A DNA stretch of 64,000 nucleotides, taken from Pseudomonas putida. Lineage in GTDB: Bacteria; Pseudomonadota; Gammaproteobacteria; Pseudomonadales; Pseudomonadaceae. The position numbers and the translations under genes are program-made. The stretch lies in NCBI RefSeq assembly GCF_016406145.1, contig NZ_CP066306.1, positions 2,108,001-2,172,000 on the forward strand, written 5' to 3'. This document shows, in pieces, positions 30,222 through 39,401 of this stretch (its first letter is position 1; each line of letters opens with the position of its first letter). The notes beneath the pieces are model-generated. The model worked only from the letters and a program-made list of their open reading frames with translations, was not told the DNA's origin and made no database searches.

Positions 30222-30240
30222 GGGGCTGCAGAGCAGCCCC
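30222..30240 (-). terminator. Terminator of the DoxX gene
   Basis: GGGGCTG (30222-30228), loop CAGAG, CAGCCCC (30234-30240), five bases past the stop of the minus-strand DoxX gene. Confidence 0.6.
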
Positions 30241-30245
30241 GGCGA

Positions 30246-30734
30246 TCACTTGCTGAACTGCATTCCAAGCCAATGATCGAGGCTCAATCGCCCGGCCCCT
30301 TTCAGCAGCAGTGGCAACAACGCTACCAGGTAGATCAAGGGCAATTTGAAGTTGCCAAAACCTTGGTCAGTAATCGTATATCCCTGGGCGAGCTCAGCCA
30401 GGCCCGACCAGTGCGCCGGCCAGTGCACCGCCGCAATTGCCACTACGGTCACCACCATCAGCCCCAATGACGCCAGCCGCGTCCCCAGGCCCAGCAACAG
30501 CAGCAACGGCAGTATCAACTCAGCCCACATCGACAGCTGCCAGTTCAGCTCTGCCGGCAGCTGGTTGAAGGGGAACGGGAAGCTGCCTTGAATGTCGCCG
30601 AACCAGTTGCTGGCGTTGAATTTCTCCAGGCCGGATTCAAAAAATTCCCAGGCCAGGAACAGCCGTAACGGCAGGTCGGCGCTCCAGGTTCCGAAGCGTT
30701 CGAAGGCGGACAGGGTGCGGGTCAAGGTAGTCAT
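30246..30734 (-). CDS. DoxX-family membrane protein
   Basis: A 162-residue protein with four transmembrane helices. DoxX features include [22 protein letters not shown] and the later [21 protein letters not shown]. The ATG at 30734 is chosen because the longer frame adds a non-family N terminus. DoxX proteins are poorly defined and have been linked to redox membrane complexes. It follows the next gene upstream by 14 bases, forming a two-gene unit. Confidence 0.88.
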   Translation of the reverse strand: MTTLTRTLSAFERFGTWSADLPLRLFLAWEFFESGLEKFNASNWFGDIQGSFPFPFNQLPAELNWQLSMWAELILPLLLLLGLGTRLASLGLMVVTVVAIAAVHWPAHWSGLAELAQGYTITDQGFGNFKLPLIYLVALLPLLLKGAGRLSLDHWLGMQFSK

Positions 30735-30748
30735 TTGCTGTTGTCTCT

Positions 30749-31366
30749 TCAGGAAAGGGTACGAGCGCTGCGGCGTTGTTGGCGGGCCAGCTTGGCGGTG
30801 AGCTTGACGGCGATAGCGCTGAACATCAGGGCGAACGCTAGCGGGTACCAGCCACCCATGGGGATGCGTTTGTAGAACGACAGGCAGAACACGGCCGCCA
30901 GCACCCACATGCCGCTGCTGTGCAGGGCCTGCCAGGTGCGACCGCCCAACAGCCGCATGGGGGCCTTGAAGGAGGTGGCGGTGAGCAGAAGCAGGAACAG
31001 GTAGCCGACGGTGCCGGGCAGGCTGGACGCGAATGTACGGCCGGCCCAGAACAGCTCGGGAAAATGCTGGGCATAGCGGTAGATCAACAAGCCATGCACG
31101 GTGTGGGAGAAAGCGAATGCCAGCCCTATGTAGCGTCGCTCCTGGAGAATGCGACGGCTTGATGTGCCTGGCAGCAACGTCACCAGCGACGACGCCAGAA
31201 ACGCCAGCAGGAACAGCGCGAAGGAGCTGCGGGCGGTGGCACGGATGGCGCTGCGCAAACCGTCCGGGTCAGGTTGGCTGGCCAGCACCAAGGCGGTCAT
31301 CGCCAGGGTAAGGGTGGCGAGGGCTGCGAACAGTTTCCAGCCGGAGGGTAAGGCAAGGGCTTTCAT
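30749..31366 (-). CDS. Ferric reductase-like transmembrane protein
   Basis: A 205-residue membrane protein with five or six helices, starting [16 protein letters not shown]. The histidines in [13 protein letters not shown] and [14 protein letters not shown], spaced on two helices, suggest b-type heme ligation as in the ferric reductase-like (YedZ-type) domain. GGGAG precedes the ATG. It is upstream of the DoxX gene in a probable operon of membrane redox proteins. Confidence 0.75.
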   Translation of the reverse strand: MKALALPSGWKLFAALATLTLAMTALVLASQPDPDGLRSAIRATARSSFALFLLAFLASSLVTLLPGTSSRRILQERRYIGLAFAFSHTVHGLLIYRYAQHFPELFWAGRTFASSLPGTVGYLFLLLLTATSFKAPMRLLGGRTWQALHSSGMWVLAAVFCLSFYKRIPMGGWYPLAFALMFSAIAVKLTAKLARQQRRSARTLS

Positions 31367-31479
31367 CAGGGGGCTCCCGGGGAGTGGTTGTGTGACCGGG
31401 AGTGTGTCGGGGTGGGGTATCTGCAGTGTGTCGGGGGAGATGGCGTTGTGTATCGAACTGTAGGTACATCGCTTGCCTG

Positions 31480-31510
31480 TTGCAGGCGCGACACAAGGCC
31501 GCTCCTGCAA
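31480..31510. repeat. REP-like palindromic element
   Basis: TTGCAGG (31480-31486) and CCTGCAA (31504-31510) enclose CGCGACACAAGGCCGCT. Its reverse complement contains GGAGCGGCCTTGTGTCGCG, a core I recall as a frequent intergenic repeat in pseudomonads. It lies just past the end of the histidine kinase gene. Confidence 0.6.
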
Positions 31511-31527
31511 AGCGTCGCATTTTTATT

Positions 31528-32814
31528 TCAGGCCAGTTCGATCTGAGCGCACAAACCGCCACTGTCGCGATTGCTCAGGGTCAGTCGACCACCCATGGCC
31601 TGGATCAACTGGTGGGCAATGGCCAGCCCCAGTCCGGTGCCGCCAGTGCTGCGATTGCGTGAACCCTCCACCCGGTAGAACGGCTTGAGCACTTCGTCCA
31701 GCTCGTCGCCGGGAATGCCAGGCCCGTTGTCGAGCACCCGGATCACGGTCATGCCACCCTCGCGACACACCTCAAGCTCCGCGGCGCCGGCAAACTTCAG
31801 GGCGTTGTCCACCAGGTTCACCAGCACTCGGCGAAGGGCATGGGGGCGGGTTTCCAGCAGGCTGCCAGTGCTGCCATGGCGCTGCACTTTGGCGCCGCTG
31901 TCCTGGTAGTCGAACACCAGGCTGTCGAGAAAGGCATCGAGGTTGACCCGGCACGGGGTTTCAGTGCTGGTATCCATGCTGCGGGCGTACGCTACGCCTT
32001 CGCGCACCAGGTGCTCCATCTCGCCCAGGTCGCTCCACAGCTTGTCCTTCTCGACCCCTTCGTCCATCACCTCGACACGCAGCTTCATACGTGTGATCGG
32101 CGTTTGCAGGTCGTGAGAGATCGCCGCCAGCAACTGCATGCGCTCCTTGAGGTGGGCGGCAATGCGCGCCTGCAGAGCGTTGAAGGCCACAGCGGCGTAG
32201 CGCACCTCTCGCGGGCCGCTTTCGTCCAGCTGTACGCCGGGCTTGTCCGGGTCCAGGTTGTCCACTGCGCGGGCCAGGCGGGTCAGAGGGCCTATGGCCA
32301 GGTGCACTGCCAACCAGGTGCACAGCAACAATACGGCCAGCTGGATCAGCAAAACCACGGGCAGCCAACGGGCCAACGGGACCGGCGATGGGGTGACGTC
32401 GATGGTCAGCGGTGCGCCGTCAGCCAGGTTCAGGTGTGCCTGGAAGTGGGCATTCGGGCCGGGGATATCCAGGAAGGTCAGGCGGTAGTCGCTACCGATG
32501 GCCTTGACGATCGAGTCGGCGGCCATGGGCGGGTCGTCGCTTGGCATCGCCGCACCCGTTACGCCAGCGTCCAGCCGATAGCGGTACGTGCGCCGCTCCA
32601 GGCGGGGCAGCCAGGCGGGGCGTTCAGCAGCGGGCAGGCGGTCGAGGATGGCCACCGAAGTGGCGACGTCCTGTTCCAGATTGCTGAGCATCATCGAGCG
32701 GCTGCTGATATAGCGCTCATAGGCCTGCAGGCTGAACGACAGCCCGTAGGCCAGCACCAATCCGGTGATGAAGATCAGTGCCAGGCGCGAGGCGAGGGTG
32801 CGCGGCCACTTCAT
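31528..32814 (-). CDS. Sensor histidine kinase of an OmpR-type pair
   Basis: A 428-residue membrane kinase. Helices at about 10-30 and 150-172 flank a periplasmic domain; a HAMP segment follows, then the phosphoacceptor His234 in AISHDLQTPITR and the ATPase boxes LVDNALKFAG, VLDNGPGIPG and GTGLGLAIA. Its start overlaps the regulator stop by four bases. The signal is unknown; nearby redox and thioredoxin-like genes hint at envelope or redox stress. Confidence 0.93.
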   Translation of the reverse strand: MKWPRTLASRLALIFITGLVLAYGLSFSLQAYERYISSRSMMLSNLEQDVATSVAILDRLPAAERPAWLPRLERRTYRYRLDAGVTGAAMPSDDPPMAADSIVKAIGSDYRLTFLDIPGPNAHFQAHLNLADGAPLTIDVTPSPVPLARWLPVVLLIQLAVLLLCTWLAVHLAIGPLTRLARAVDNLDPDKPGVQLDESGPREVRYAAVAFNALQARIAAHLKERMQLLAAISHDLQTPITRMKLRVEVMDEGVEKDKLWSDLGEMEHLVREGVAYARSMDTSTETPCRVNLDAFLDSLVFDYQDSGAKVQRHGSTGSLLETRPHALRRVLVNLVDNALKFAGAAELEVCREGGMTVIRVLDNGPGIPGDELDEVLKPFYRVEGSRNRSTGGTGLGLAIAHQLIQAMGGRLTLSNRDSGGLCAQIELA

Positions 32815-33551
32815 GATGGCGACTCGAGCAATTGCACTGGCAGCGAGAACACATAACCTTCACTGCGCACTGTCTTGATGCAGCTGGGTTCGCGCGCGTC
32901 GTCGCCCAGGCGCTGGCGCAAGCGGCTGACCAGCAGGTCGATGGAGCGATCGAAGATATCGGCCTCGCGGCCCTGGGTCAGGTTGAGCAACTGCTCGCGG
33001 CTGAGCACCCGTTGTGGGTGGTCGAGGAACACGCGCAACAGGCGGTATTCGGCGCCACTGAGGGCCACCAGCGTGCCCTCGCGGTCGAGCAGGTGGCGCG
33101 CGGTTGTATCCAGACGCCACTGGCCGAAACCGATCAGGCGCCCGCTTTCGCTGATGGTCAGGTTGGGCGGCAACATGCGTGTGCGGCGCAGCACGGCATT
33201 GATGCGGGCCAGCAATTCGCGGGCTGAGAATGGCTTGGTCAGGTAATCGTCGGCGCCCATCTCCAGGCCGATGATGCGGTCAGTCTCGTCGTTGCGCGCG
33301 GTCAGCATCAGCACAGGCGTATTGCGGTGCTTGCCGGCGCGCAGTTCGCGGCACAGCAGCAGGCCGTCATCGCCCGGCATCATGATGTCGAGGACGATCA
33401 GGTCGACGCTGTTGGCTTCGAGGAAGGCGCGCATCTGCCGGCCATCGGCGACGATGCTGGTGCGCAGGCCATTCTTCTTGAGGTAGTTGCCGACCAGTTC
33501 GCGGATTTCGCGGTCGTCGTCGACGATCAGGATGTGATCGACATGTTCCAT
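32811..33551 (-). CDS. OmpR-family response regulator
   Basis: A 246-residue regulator with receiver domain (phosphoacceptor Asp55 in LIVLDIMMPG, acidic pair VDDD, Lys in TKPF) and a C-terminal OmpR winged helix (LSGAEYRLLRVFLDHP, RSIDLLVSRLRQRLG). The ATG at 33551 is preferred to an upstream GTG. It is divergent from the DUF2790/thioredoxin pair, whose gap holds repeated TGTAT sites, a likely target. Confidence 0.93.
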   Translation of the reverse strand: MEHVDHILIVDDDREIRELVGNYLKKNGLRTSIVADGRQMRAFLEANSVDLIVLDIMMPGDDGLLLCRELRAGKHRNTPVLMLTARNDETDRIIGLEMGADDYLTKPFSARELLARINAVLRRTRMLPPNLTISESGRLIGFGQWRLDTTARHLLDREGTLVALSGAEYRLLRVFLDHPQRVLSREQLLNLTQGREADIFDRSIDLLVSRLRQRLGDDAREPSCIKTVRSEGYVFSLPVQLLESPS

Positions 33552-33619
33552 CGGTGGGGTCCTGTGCAAGGGGAATGGGCGCAGTGTACCGAGCAGGTAT
33601 GAGCTTGCCTGCAGAGGTT

Positions 33620-33654
33620 TGTATTGCAGTGTATCTGGCCATGCAACAGATACA
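33620..33654. promoter_or_regulatory. Candidate response-regulator operator
   Basis: Direct repeats TGTAT at 33620-33624 and 33630-33634, ten bases apart, match the tandem spacing of OmpR-family sites. The second belongs to an inverted repeat TGTATCTG (33630-33637) with CAGATACA (33647-33654). The site lies in the gap between the response regulator and the DUF2790 gene. Confidence 0.4.
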
Positions 33655-33768
33655 GCAGGAGGCAGGGCGCAGGGTCAGGCGACACATGCCTGATACCTGG
33701 CGAGCGTGAAATGGCTCTCACCGGGGAACACAACGCCCCACCCTCAGAAGATGCACAGGAGAGATGCC

Positions 33769-34044
33769 ATGAACATGAAAACCCTCGCCAGCACCAGCCT
33801 GTTCGCCGCGCTCAGCTTCGGCGGCCTGGCTGCCCAGGCATCCACGCCGCCGATGGAGGACGCCAGCGTCATGCAGTACCGCTATGGCGACCGGCTTGAT
33901 ATCCAGAAAGTGCTGTCGGTGAAGGATGACCAGAGTGATGCCTGTGGCCTGGTCAACAGCCGCATGGATTACATCAACTCCCAGGGCCAGCGCCAGAGTG
34001 TGCAATACCGCACCTATGCCACGAGCGGTTGCCATGACAACTGA
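33769..34044 (+). CDS. Small secreted DUF2790 protein
   Basis: A 91-residue protein with signal peptide ending near LAAQAS. The ATG at 33769 follows AGGAGA. The mature part has the DUF2790 pattern: YRYGDRLDIQKVLSV, two cysteines (DACGLVNS and SGCHDN) and YINSQGQRQSVQYRTYATSG. It overlaps the next gene by 11 bases. DUF2790 proteins are common small periplasmic proteins of Pseudomonas, often next to two-component systems; their function is unsettled. Confidence 0.85.
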   Translation: MNMKTLASTSLFAALSFGGLAAQASTPPMEDASVMQYRYGDRLDIQKVLSVKDDQSDACGLVNSRMDYINSQGQRQSVQYRTYATSGCHDN

Positions 34045-34570
34045 GCGCCGCATGCTGTTGAAAGTGGGCGGTGTGGCCATGGCGCTCTTCGGCCTGGGGC
34101 TGGCTGGCCATCTGGCGGCCCGCGACAGTTACGGGGCCATGCCATCGCTGTCCGGGGCCAGTCAGTGGCTCAACTCGCCAGCGCTGGATGCCACGCAACT
34201 CAAAGGCAAGGTAGTGCTGGTGGACTTCTGGACGTGGGACTGCATCAACTGCCAGCGCAGCCTGCCACATGTCAACGACTGGGCACGGCGGTACGCCGAT
34301 CAGGGGCTGGTGGTGGTTGGTGTGCACACGCCGGAGTATGACTACGAGCATGATGTCAGTCAGTTGAAAAGCAAGGTGGCCCGCCTGGGGATCGCTTACC
34401 CGGTGGCGGTGGACAACGATCATCGGGTGTGGAATGCCTGGGGTAATCAGTTCTGGCCAGCGCACTACTTTGTCGATCGCCAGGGCCAAGTGCGGCATGT
34501 GCACTTTGGTGAAGGTGACTACGACGAGCAGGAGAGGGTGATAAAGGCGTTGCTGGATGAAAAAGGCTGA
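34034..34570 (+). CDS. Membrane-anchored thioredoxin-like (TlpA-type) protein
   Basis: A 178-residue protein with an N-terminal anchor helix (VGGVAMALFGLGLAGHLA) and a thioredoxin fold with active site CINC in VDFWTWDCINCQRSLP. The sequence VVVGVHTPEYDYEHD follows the family for periplasmic redoxins. The ATG at 34034 overlaps the DUF2790 gene; one at 34052 is also possible. It probably reduces or oxidises envelope thiols. Divergent from the two-component genes. Confidence 0.85.
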   Translation: MTTERRMLLKVGGVAMALFGLGLAGHLAARDSYGAMPSLSGASQWLNSPALDATQLKGKVVLVDFWTWDCINCQRSLPHVNDWARRYADQGLVVVGVHTPEYDYEHDVSQLKSKVARLGIAYPVAVDNDHRVWNAWGNQFWPAHYFVDRQGQVRHVHFGEGDYDEQERVIKALLDEKG

Positions 34571-34578
34571 GGTGTTAG

Positions 34579-34613
34579 CCGTTCCTTTCGCGGGAAACCC
34601 GCCAAAGGAACGG
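34579..34613. terminator. Strong bidirectional terminator
   Basis: CCGTTCCTTT (34579-34588) pairs with AAAGGAACGG (34604-34613), with an inner GCGGG/CCCGC stem. It separates the convergent thioredoxin-like and aroE genes. Confidence 0.8.
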
Positions 34614-34620
34614 TACTTGC

Positions 34621-35469
34621 TCAGATGAGGCTGGCGAAATGCGCCTGCATGCGCTCGGCATTGGCCTGGCGGCCACTGAACAGTTCGAACGCTTTCACCG
34701 CCTGGAACACGGCCATGTTGCTGCCATCCAGTGTCCGGCAGCCCAGTGCCCGTGCCGCGCGCAGCAGCTCGGTTTCCAGCGGGAAATAGATGATCTCCGC
34801 CACCCACAGCCGGGCATGCAGCAGCTCGACCGGCAGCGGCGTGCCCGGAAGTTTGGCCATGCCGACCGGCGTGGTGTTGACCAGCCCGTCCGCCTCGGCA
34901 ATCTCAGCCGCCAAGTCTGTGCCCACAATGGCTCGATCTGCGCCGAAGTGGCCGTTGAGGTTGTCGACCAGTGCTTGTGCGCGCGCTGCGTCCACTTCGA
35001 ACAGCACCAGCCGCTCGACCCCTTCGCCCAGCAACGCATGGGCCACTGCCGAGCCAGCACCGCCGGCACCCATCTGCACCACTTGCCGGCGCGCGACGTC
35101 GGGCAGGCCGCGACGCAAGCCCTCGGCGAAGCCCAGGCAGTCAGTGTTATGGCCCACACGCCTGCCGTCCTTGAGGACCACAGTGTTGACCGCACCGATA
35201 CCCCTGGCCTCATCGGACAGTTCGTCGAGCAGTGGCAGGATCGCCTGCTTGAACGGGTAGGTGATATTGAGCCCGGTGAAGCCTGTGTGCTGGGCGGCTT
35301 CGAGCAATTGCGCCAAGGCGCTGTCGTCCAGCTGCAGTTGGTCGGCGTCAATCAAGCGATAGAGGTAGCGTAAGTCCTGCGCATCGCCTTCATGTTCATG
35401 CAGGGCAGGGGTGCGCGACAGCTGAATACCACGGCCGATCAGGCCGGCAAGGATGGCCGGCTGAGTCAT
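34621..35469 (-). CDS. aroE: Shikimate dehydrogenase family protein (AroE/RifI-like)
   Basis: A 282-residue NADP-type dehydrogenase. The substrate site has [12 protein letters not shown] where classical AroE has SxSP, a form I associate with the RifI-like shikimate dehydrogenase group, including a P. putida member. The catalytic Lys is in [10 protein letters not shown], Asp in HNTDCLGF, and the nucleotide loop in GAGGAGSAV. Its start overlaps aroQ by four bases. It may serve quinate/shikimate breakdown or a side pathway rather than the housekeeping step. Confidence 0.88.
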   Translation of the reverse strand: MTQPAILAGLIGRGIQLSRTPALHEHEGDAQDLRYLYRLIDADQLQLDDSALAQLLEAAQHTGFTGLNITYPFKQAILPLLDELSDEARGIGAVNTVVLKDGRRVGHNTDCLGFAEGLRRGLPDVARRQVVQMGAGGAGSAVAHALLGEGVERLVLFEVDAARAQALVDNLNGHFGADRAIVGTDLAAEIAEADGLVNTTPVGMAKLPGTPLPVELLHARLWVAEIIYFPLETELLRAARALGCRTLDGSNMAVFQAVKAFELFSGRQANAERMQAHFASLI

Positions 35470-35915
35470 GCTGCCTGCTCCTGGAACATTTCGGCGAAGT
35501 GCGCCAGAGCCATACGGTAGCCGTGGCTACCCAGACCGCAGATAACACCAACCGCGATCGACGAGACGAACGACAGGTGGCGGAACGGCTCGCGCTTGTG
35601 CACGTTTGAGAGGTGCACTTCGATCACAGGCAACTCGCTGGCGACCAGCGCGTCGCGGATGGCGACCGAGGTGTGGGTCCAGGCACCTGGGTTGATCACG
35701 ATACCTGCGCAGCGACCACGGGCAGCGTGGATCCAGTCGATCAGATCGCCTTCGTGATTGGTCTGGCGAAATTCGATTTCCAGGTCGTGGGCCTGCGCGG
35801 TGTCTGCGCAGCTCTGAGCCAGGTCAGCAAGGGTTTCACGGCCGTACTGGGCAGGCTCGCGAGTACCCAGCATGTTCAAGTTGGGGCCGTTGAGCACAAG
35901 GATAAGGGGCTTCAT
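35466..35915 (-). CDS. aroQ: Type II 3-dehydroquinate dehydratase
   Basis: A 149-residue enzyme interconverting 3-dehydroquinate and 3-dehydroshikimate. Signatures are [16 protein letters not shown], the catalytic Tyr in [37 protein letters not shown] and [13 protein letters not shown] VIEVHLSN. The start at 35915 gives the standard N terminus; an ATG at 35924 is possible. Forms an operon with aroE; the MFS permease upstream may supply substrate. Confidence 0.94.
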   Translation of the reverse strand: MKPLILVLNGPNLNMLGTREPAQYGRETLADLAQSCADTAQAHDLEIEFRQTNHEGDLIDWIHAARGRCAGIVINPGAWTHTSVAIRDALVASELPVIEVHLSNVHKREPFRHLSFVSSIAVGVICGLGSHGYRMALAHFAEMFQEQAA

Positions 35916-36077
35916 GGCGGGCATCACTTTGTTGTTGTTGAATGCCCGTATGTTTGTACCACCTGGTTAGTTTCGTCAATTGGGTTAGGTGTCGCATCGT
36001 GGAAAGTGGGCGATTATCGGACTCGGAGCAAAGCGTTCTCAGCGCGCGTGCTCTTGAAGGCACCATTTGTTGTGAAA

Positions 36078-36094
36078 GGGCTGCAATGCAGCCC
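36078..36094 (-). terminator. MFS gene terminator
   Basis: GGGCTGC (36078-36084), loop AAT, GCAGCCC (36088-36094); on the minus strand it is followed by TTTCAC, seven bases past the MFS stop. Confidence 0.7.
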
Positions 36095-36100
36095 CACCTC

Positions 36101-37438
36101 TCAAACCGTGCTGGCGGCCTCGCGACCCACCTCACCCCCGGCTGTTTCCTCATGCAACGATATTCGCGATGTCTCCGGCAAAGCCAACCCACCCACCAGC
36201 GCCACCAGCGCGATGACCACCAGGTAGAACGCCGGCGCCAGGCTGCTGCCGGTCTGTCCGATCAGCCAGGTCGCCACCAGCGGTGCGGTGCCGCCAAACA
36301 GCGTATAGGCTACGTTGTAGGTAATCGCCGATGCGGTGTAGCGGGTGCGGGTCGGGAAACTCTCCGACAGCAACGCGGCGGTTACCACACCACTGCACAG
36401 TGCGCCCACCGCCAACAGGATGACCCCCATCAGCGCGGCCGTCACCGACCCGGAACTGGCCAACCAATAAGCCGGGAATACACACACCATTACCCACAGG
36501 CAGGTGAAACCAATGGTCTTGCGCCGCCCGACCCGGTCTGAGAACGCGCCGGCCAGCGGACAACCGATGGCAGCGAACAGCAGGGCCACGGTGGTCACCA
36601 GCAGCGACTGGGCGCGGGTCAGGTTGCCGACCATCTGCAGGTAGGTGGCGAAGTAAGTGGTGAACATGTAGAAGGACAACGCTGTAAGCGAGATGAAGGC
36701 ACCCAGGTTGCGGATGGCCCGGCCATGGTTACGCAACGTGTCCTTGAGTGGCGAATGTTCATGGGTTTTGCCTTGAGCGATGGCCTCGCGAAATGCCGGG
36801 GTTTCCTCCATGCGCCAGCGCAGGTACAAGCCCACCAGGCCGAGCGGCGCAGCCACCAGGAACGGTATGCGCCAGCCCCAGGCTGCCATCGCTTCGGCCG
36901 ACAGGCTTGCCTCAAGGCCGTAGGCGATCACCGCCGCGCAGGCGAAGGCAGAAAAGGTCGAAACGGGCACGAAGCTGCCGTAGAACGCGCGCTTGTTCTG
37001 CGGTGCGTGCTCCATGAGGTACGCGCAGGCACCGGCATATTCGCCGCCGGCAGAAAAGCCCTGCAAGCAGCGTGCAAGGGTCAGCAGGGCAGGGGCTGCA
37101 AGGCCGATGCTGGCGTAGGTCGGCAGCAGGCCGATCAGTGTGGTGGAGCCGGCCATCAGCAGGATGGTCAGTGACAGGATGCGTTTGCGTCCCAGCCGGT
37201 CACCCAGCGCCCCGAACACGATCCCGCCCAGTGGCCGCAAGGCGAAGGCCACGGCGAAAACGGCAAAGGTCTTCAGCAAGGCCACGCTGGCGTCGCCGCT
37301 GGCGAAGAACTGACTGGCAATAATCGTTGCGAGAAAGCCATAGACGGCAAAGTCGAACCATTCGACGAAGTTGCCGATGGCGGAGGCGGCGATGACCCGG
37401 CGCAGGGTGGCGGGGGATACCTCGTGAGATGCGGACAT
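36101..37438 (-). CDS. MFS metabolite:H+ symporter (MHS family)
   Basis: A 445-residue permease with twelve helices. MHS-type features are IGNFVEWFDFAVYGFLAT at the N terminus, FGALGDRLGRKRILSLTI after helix 2 and GFSAGGEYAGACAYLMEHAP. The family imports shikimate, alpha-ketoglutarate, proline betaine and similar acids. With aroQ-aroE just downstream, shikimate or quinate is an attractive substrate, but this is inference. Confidence 0.9.
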   Translation of the reverse strand: MSASHEVSPATLRRVIAASAIGNFVEWFDFAVYGFLATIIASQFFASGDASVALLKTFAVFAVAFALRPLGGIVFGALGDRLGRKRILSLTILLMAGSTTLIGLLPTYASIGLAAPALLTLARCLQGFSAGGEYAGACAYLMEHAPQNKRAFYGSFVPVSTFSAFACAAVIAYGLEASLSAEAMAAWGWRIPFLVAAPLGLVGLYLRWRMEETPAFREAIAQGKTHEHSPLKDTLRNHGRAIRNLGAFISLTALSFYMFTTYFATYLQMVGNLTRAQSLLVTTVALLFAAIGCPLAGAFSDRVGRRKTIGFTCLWVMVCVFPAYWLASSGSVTAALMGVILLAVGALCSGVVTAALLSESFPTRTRYTASAITYNVAYTLFGGTAPLVATWLIGQTGSSLAPAFYLVVIALVALVGGLALPETSRISLHEETAGGEVGREAASTV

Positions 37439-37631
37439 GTGGAAGCGCTCCGGTTTTCAAAGGCAGCCTGGCGGATTAGTGAAGCGGTCTGGCCGCGTCA
37501 TCGTTGTTGTTGCAGGCAGTAAACCGGTGCGAGCGACAGGGCGCTTCTTCGAGGACGACGCCCAGATATCTGTTTTGACCGCGTGAGCCCCTTCGTGGCC
37601 ACGCCGCCGTCAGTGCAGCAATTAGCGGGCG

Positions 37632-38315
37632 TTACACCGAAAAAACCACCCCGGTTCGCGAAGCCGCGTTGCGAATATGCTCCTGCATCGCCTTCTGCGC
37701 CGCCGACTGTGAGCGGCGAGCCAGGGCGCGCAGAATTTTGCGGTGTTCCTGCCAGGTTTCCATCGCCCGTTCCGGGCGGATGAAGGGCAGCTTCTGGCTT
37801 TCCAGGAAAATCTCCTGGCTGGCGGTGATCACCTGCAGCATGGCTTGGTTGCCGCAGGCTTGCAGCAATTGCTGGTGAAAGGCGAAATCCAGCCGTGCGG
37901 CGGCTTCGAAGCGGCCCGCGCGCAACTCCTGATGCATCGCCTCTACATTCACTTCCAGGCGATCGATGTCGTCCGCAGTCAGTGCCAGTGCCGCCTGCCC
38001 AGCGGCGAAACCCTCCAAGGCGTAACGCAGCTGGAAGGTGTCGCTTGCAGAGACCTGTTCGGCATAGGGCCAGGCAAATGCCGAAGGCGTTGGCGCTTGC
38101 ACGAACACACCCTTGCCCGGCTGCACGCTCACCAATCCTAAAGCGCTTAGGGAGGAGAGCGCTTCTCGCAGAGAGGCTCTGCTGACCCCCAGCTGCTCGG
38201 CAAGGTCGCGCTGCGAGGGCAGGGCATCACCGGGCTGATAGCCGCCGTCTTCGATCAATTTGCGGATGCCTTGCAGGGCCTGTTCGGGGACGGCGCGGGG
38301 TAGGGTGTCGAGCAT
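37632..38315 (-). CDS. GntR/FadR-family transcriptional regulator
   Basis: A 227-residue regulator with N-terminal winged helix (GDALPSQRDLAEQLGVSRASLREAL) and C-terminal FCD effector domain (FHQQLLQACGN with metal-site His). The start is uncertain between ATG 38315 and ATG 38363. I prefer 38315 because a 14-base motif shared with the divergent ABC promoter lies directly upstream of it. It probably controls the neighbouring amino acid ABC importer and itself. Confidence 0.88.
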   Translation of the reverse strand: MLDTLPRAVPEQALQGIRKLIEDGGYQPGDALPSQRDLAEQLGVSRASLREALSSLSALGLVSVQPGKGVFVQAPTPSAFAWPYAEQVSASDTFQLRYALEGFAAGQAALALTADDIDRLEVNVEAMHQELRAGRFEAAARLDFAFHQQLLQACGNQAMLQVITASQEIFLESQKLPFIRPERAMETWQEHRKILRALARRSQSAAQKAMQEHIRNAASRTGVVFSV

Positions 38316-38316
38316 G

Positions 38317-38330
38317 CTGTTCAGACCGGT
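38317..38330. promoter_or_regulatory. Candidate FadR-type operator, copy 1
   Basis: CTGTTCAGACCGGT lies directly before the regulator start. It differs by one base from copy 2 at 38465-38478. Confidence 0.4.
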
Positions 38331-38464
38331 CGGAGGGCGATGACCTTGGCTTTTTACGGCCATTGTCAGGCGCTTGCAAGCATTGCTCCGCGCTGATGCA
38401 GGCAAATGCGGCCTTGCACAAAAGCGGGGCGTGACGGCGGCGGGGCGACTGGGCAGGCAGGCGA

Positions 38465-38478
38465 CTGTTCAGACCAGT
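38465..38478. promoter_or_regulatory. Candidate FadR-type operator, copy 2
   Basis: CTGTTCAGACCAGT, with ACTG (38464-38467) and CAGT (38475-38478) as inverted ends, lies 115 bases before the importer binding-protein gene. Confidence 0.4.
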
Positions 38479-38593
38479 AAGACCGTTCAGCGCAGGGCAT
38501 GCGCACGTAAAGCCAGTGCCAGCATGGACTTTGGCATGGCCCGTGCACTGGCCAGCCAGCACTCTTTTCCCTGGTTATCTGCGAGGCCACACC

Positions 38594-39379
38594 ATGAAGA
38601 CATTCCGCACCTTGTTCCTGGCCAGCCTGTTCTGCAGCAGCGCCCTCATGCTGCCAACCGCCCAGGCTGATGCCTTGGCCGACATCAGCGCCCGTGGCGT
38701 GCTCAAGGTGGCAGTGCCCCAGGACTTCCCACCCTTCGGCTCGGTCGGGCCAGACCTCAAGCCCCGTGGCCTGGACATCGACACTGCACAGCTTTTGGCA
38801 GACAAGCTGGGTGTGAAGCTGGCCCTGACCCCGGTAAACAGCACCAACCGCATACCGTTCCTCACCACAGGCAAGGTCGACCTGGTGATTTCCAGCCTGG
38901 GCAAGAACCCGGAGCGTGCGGCGGTGATCGATTTCTCCCGCCCTTATGCGCCTTTCTACCTGGCCGTATTCGGCCCGGCCGAGGTGGACATCGCGGGGAT
39001 CGACGCAGTCGCTGGCAAGACCATCAGCGTCACCCGTGGCTCGATCGAGGACATGGAACTGAGCGCCGTAGCGCCGAAGGGGGCGGTGATCAAGCGCTTT
39101 GAAGACAACAACTCGACCATCGCCGCCTACCTCTCTGGCCAGGTCGAACTGATCGCCAGCGGCAGCGTGGTGATGGCCGCCATTGCCCAGAAGAACCCGG
39201 CCAAGGTGCCGGTAGTCAAGGTCAAGCTCAAGGACTCGCCTGTCTATGTGGGCCTGGCCAAGAACGAGCCGGCGCTGCTGGACAAAGTCAATGCCACGCT
39301 TGAAGCCGCCAAGGCCGACGGTAGCCTTAACCGCAATGCCGAAAAATGGCTGAAGCAGCCGCTGCCGGCCGACCTCTGA
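38594..39379 (+). CDS. Polar amino acid ABC importer, binding protein
   Basis: A 261-residue periplasmic protein of the SBP_bac_3 family with signal peptide ending near TAQADA. Typical blocks are GVLKVAVPQDFPPFG, GLDIDTAQLLADKLG, VDLVISSLGKNPERA and ALLDKVNATLEAAKADGS. First gene of a four-gene importer. The exact amino acid cannot be told; GntR-FCD control suggests an organic or amino acid used as a carbon source. Confidence 0.92.
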   Translation: MKTFRTLFLASLFCSSALMLPTAQADALADISARGVLKVAVPQDFPPFGSVGPDLKPRGLDIDTAQLLADKLGVKLALTPVNSTNRIPFLTTGKVDLVISSLGKNPERAAVIDFSRPYAPFYLAVFGPAEVDIAGIDAVAGKTISVTRGSIEDMELSAVAPKGAVIKRFEDNNSTIAAYLSGQVELIASGSVVMAAIAQKNPAKVPVVKVKLKDSPVYVGLAKNEPALLDKVNATLEAAKADGSLNRNAEKWLKQPLPADL

Positions 39380-39401
39380 GCTGTACCCGGAGCCTGTCAC
39401 C

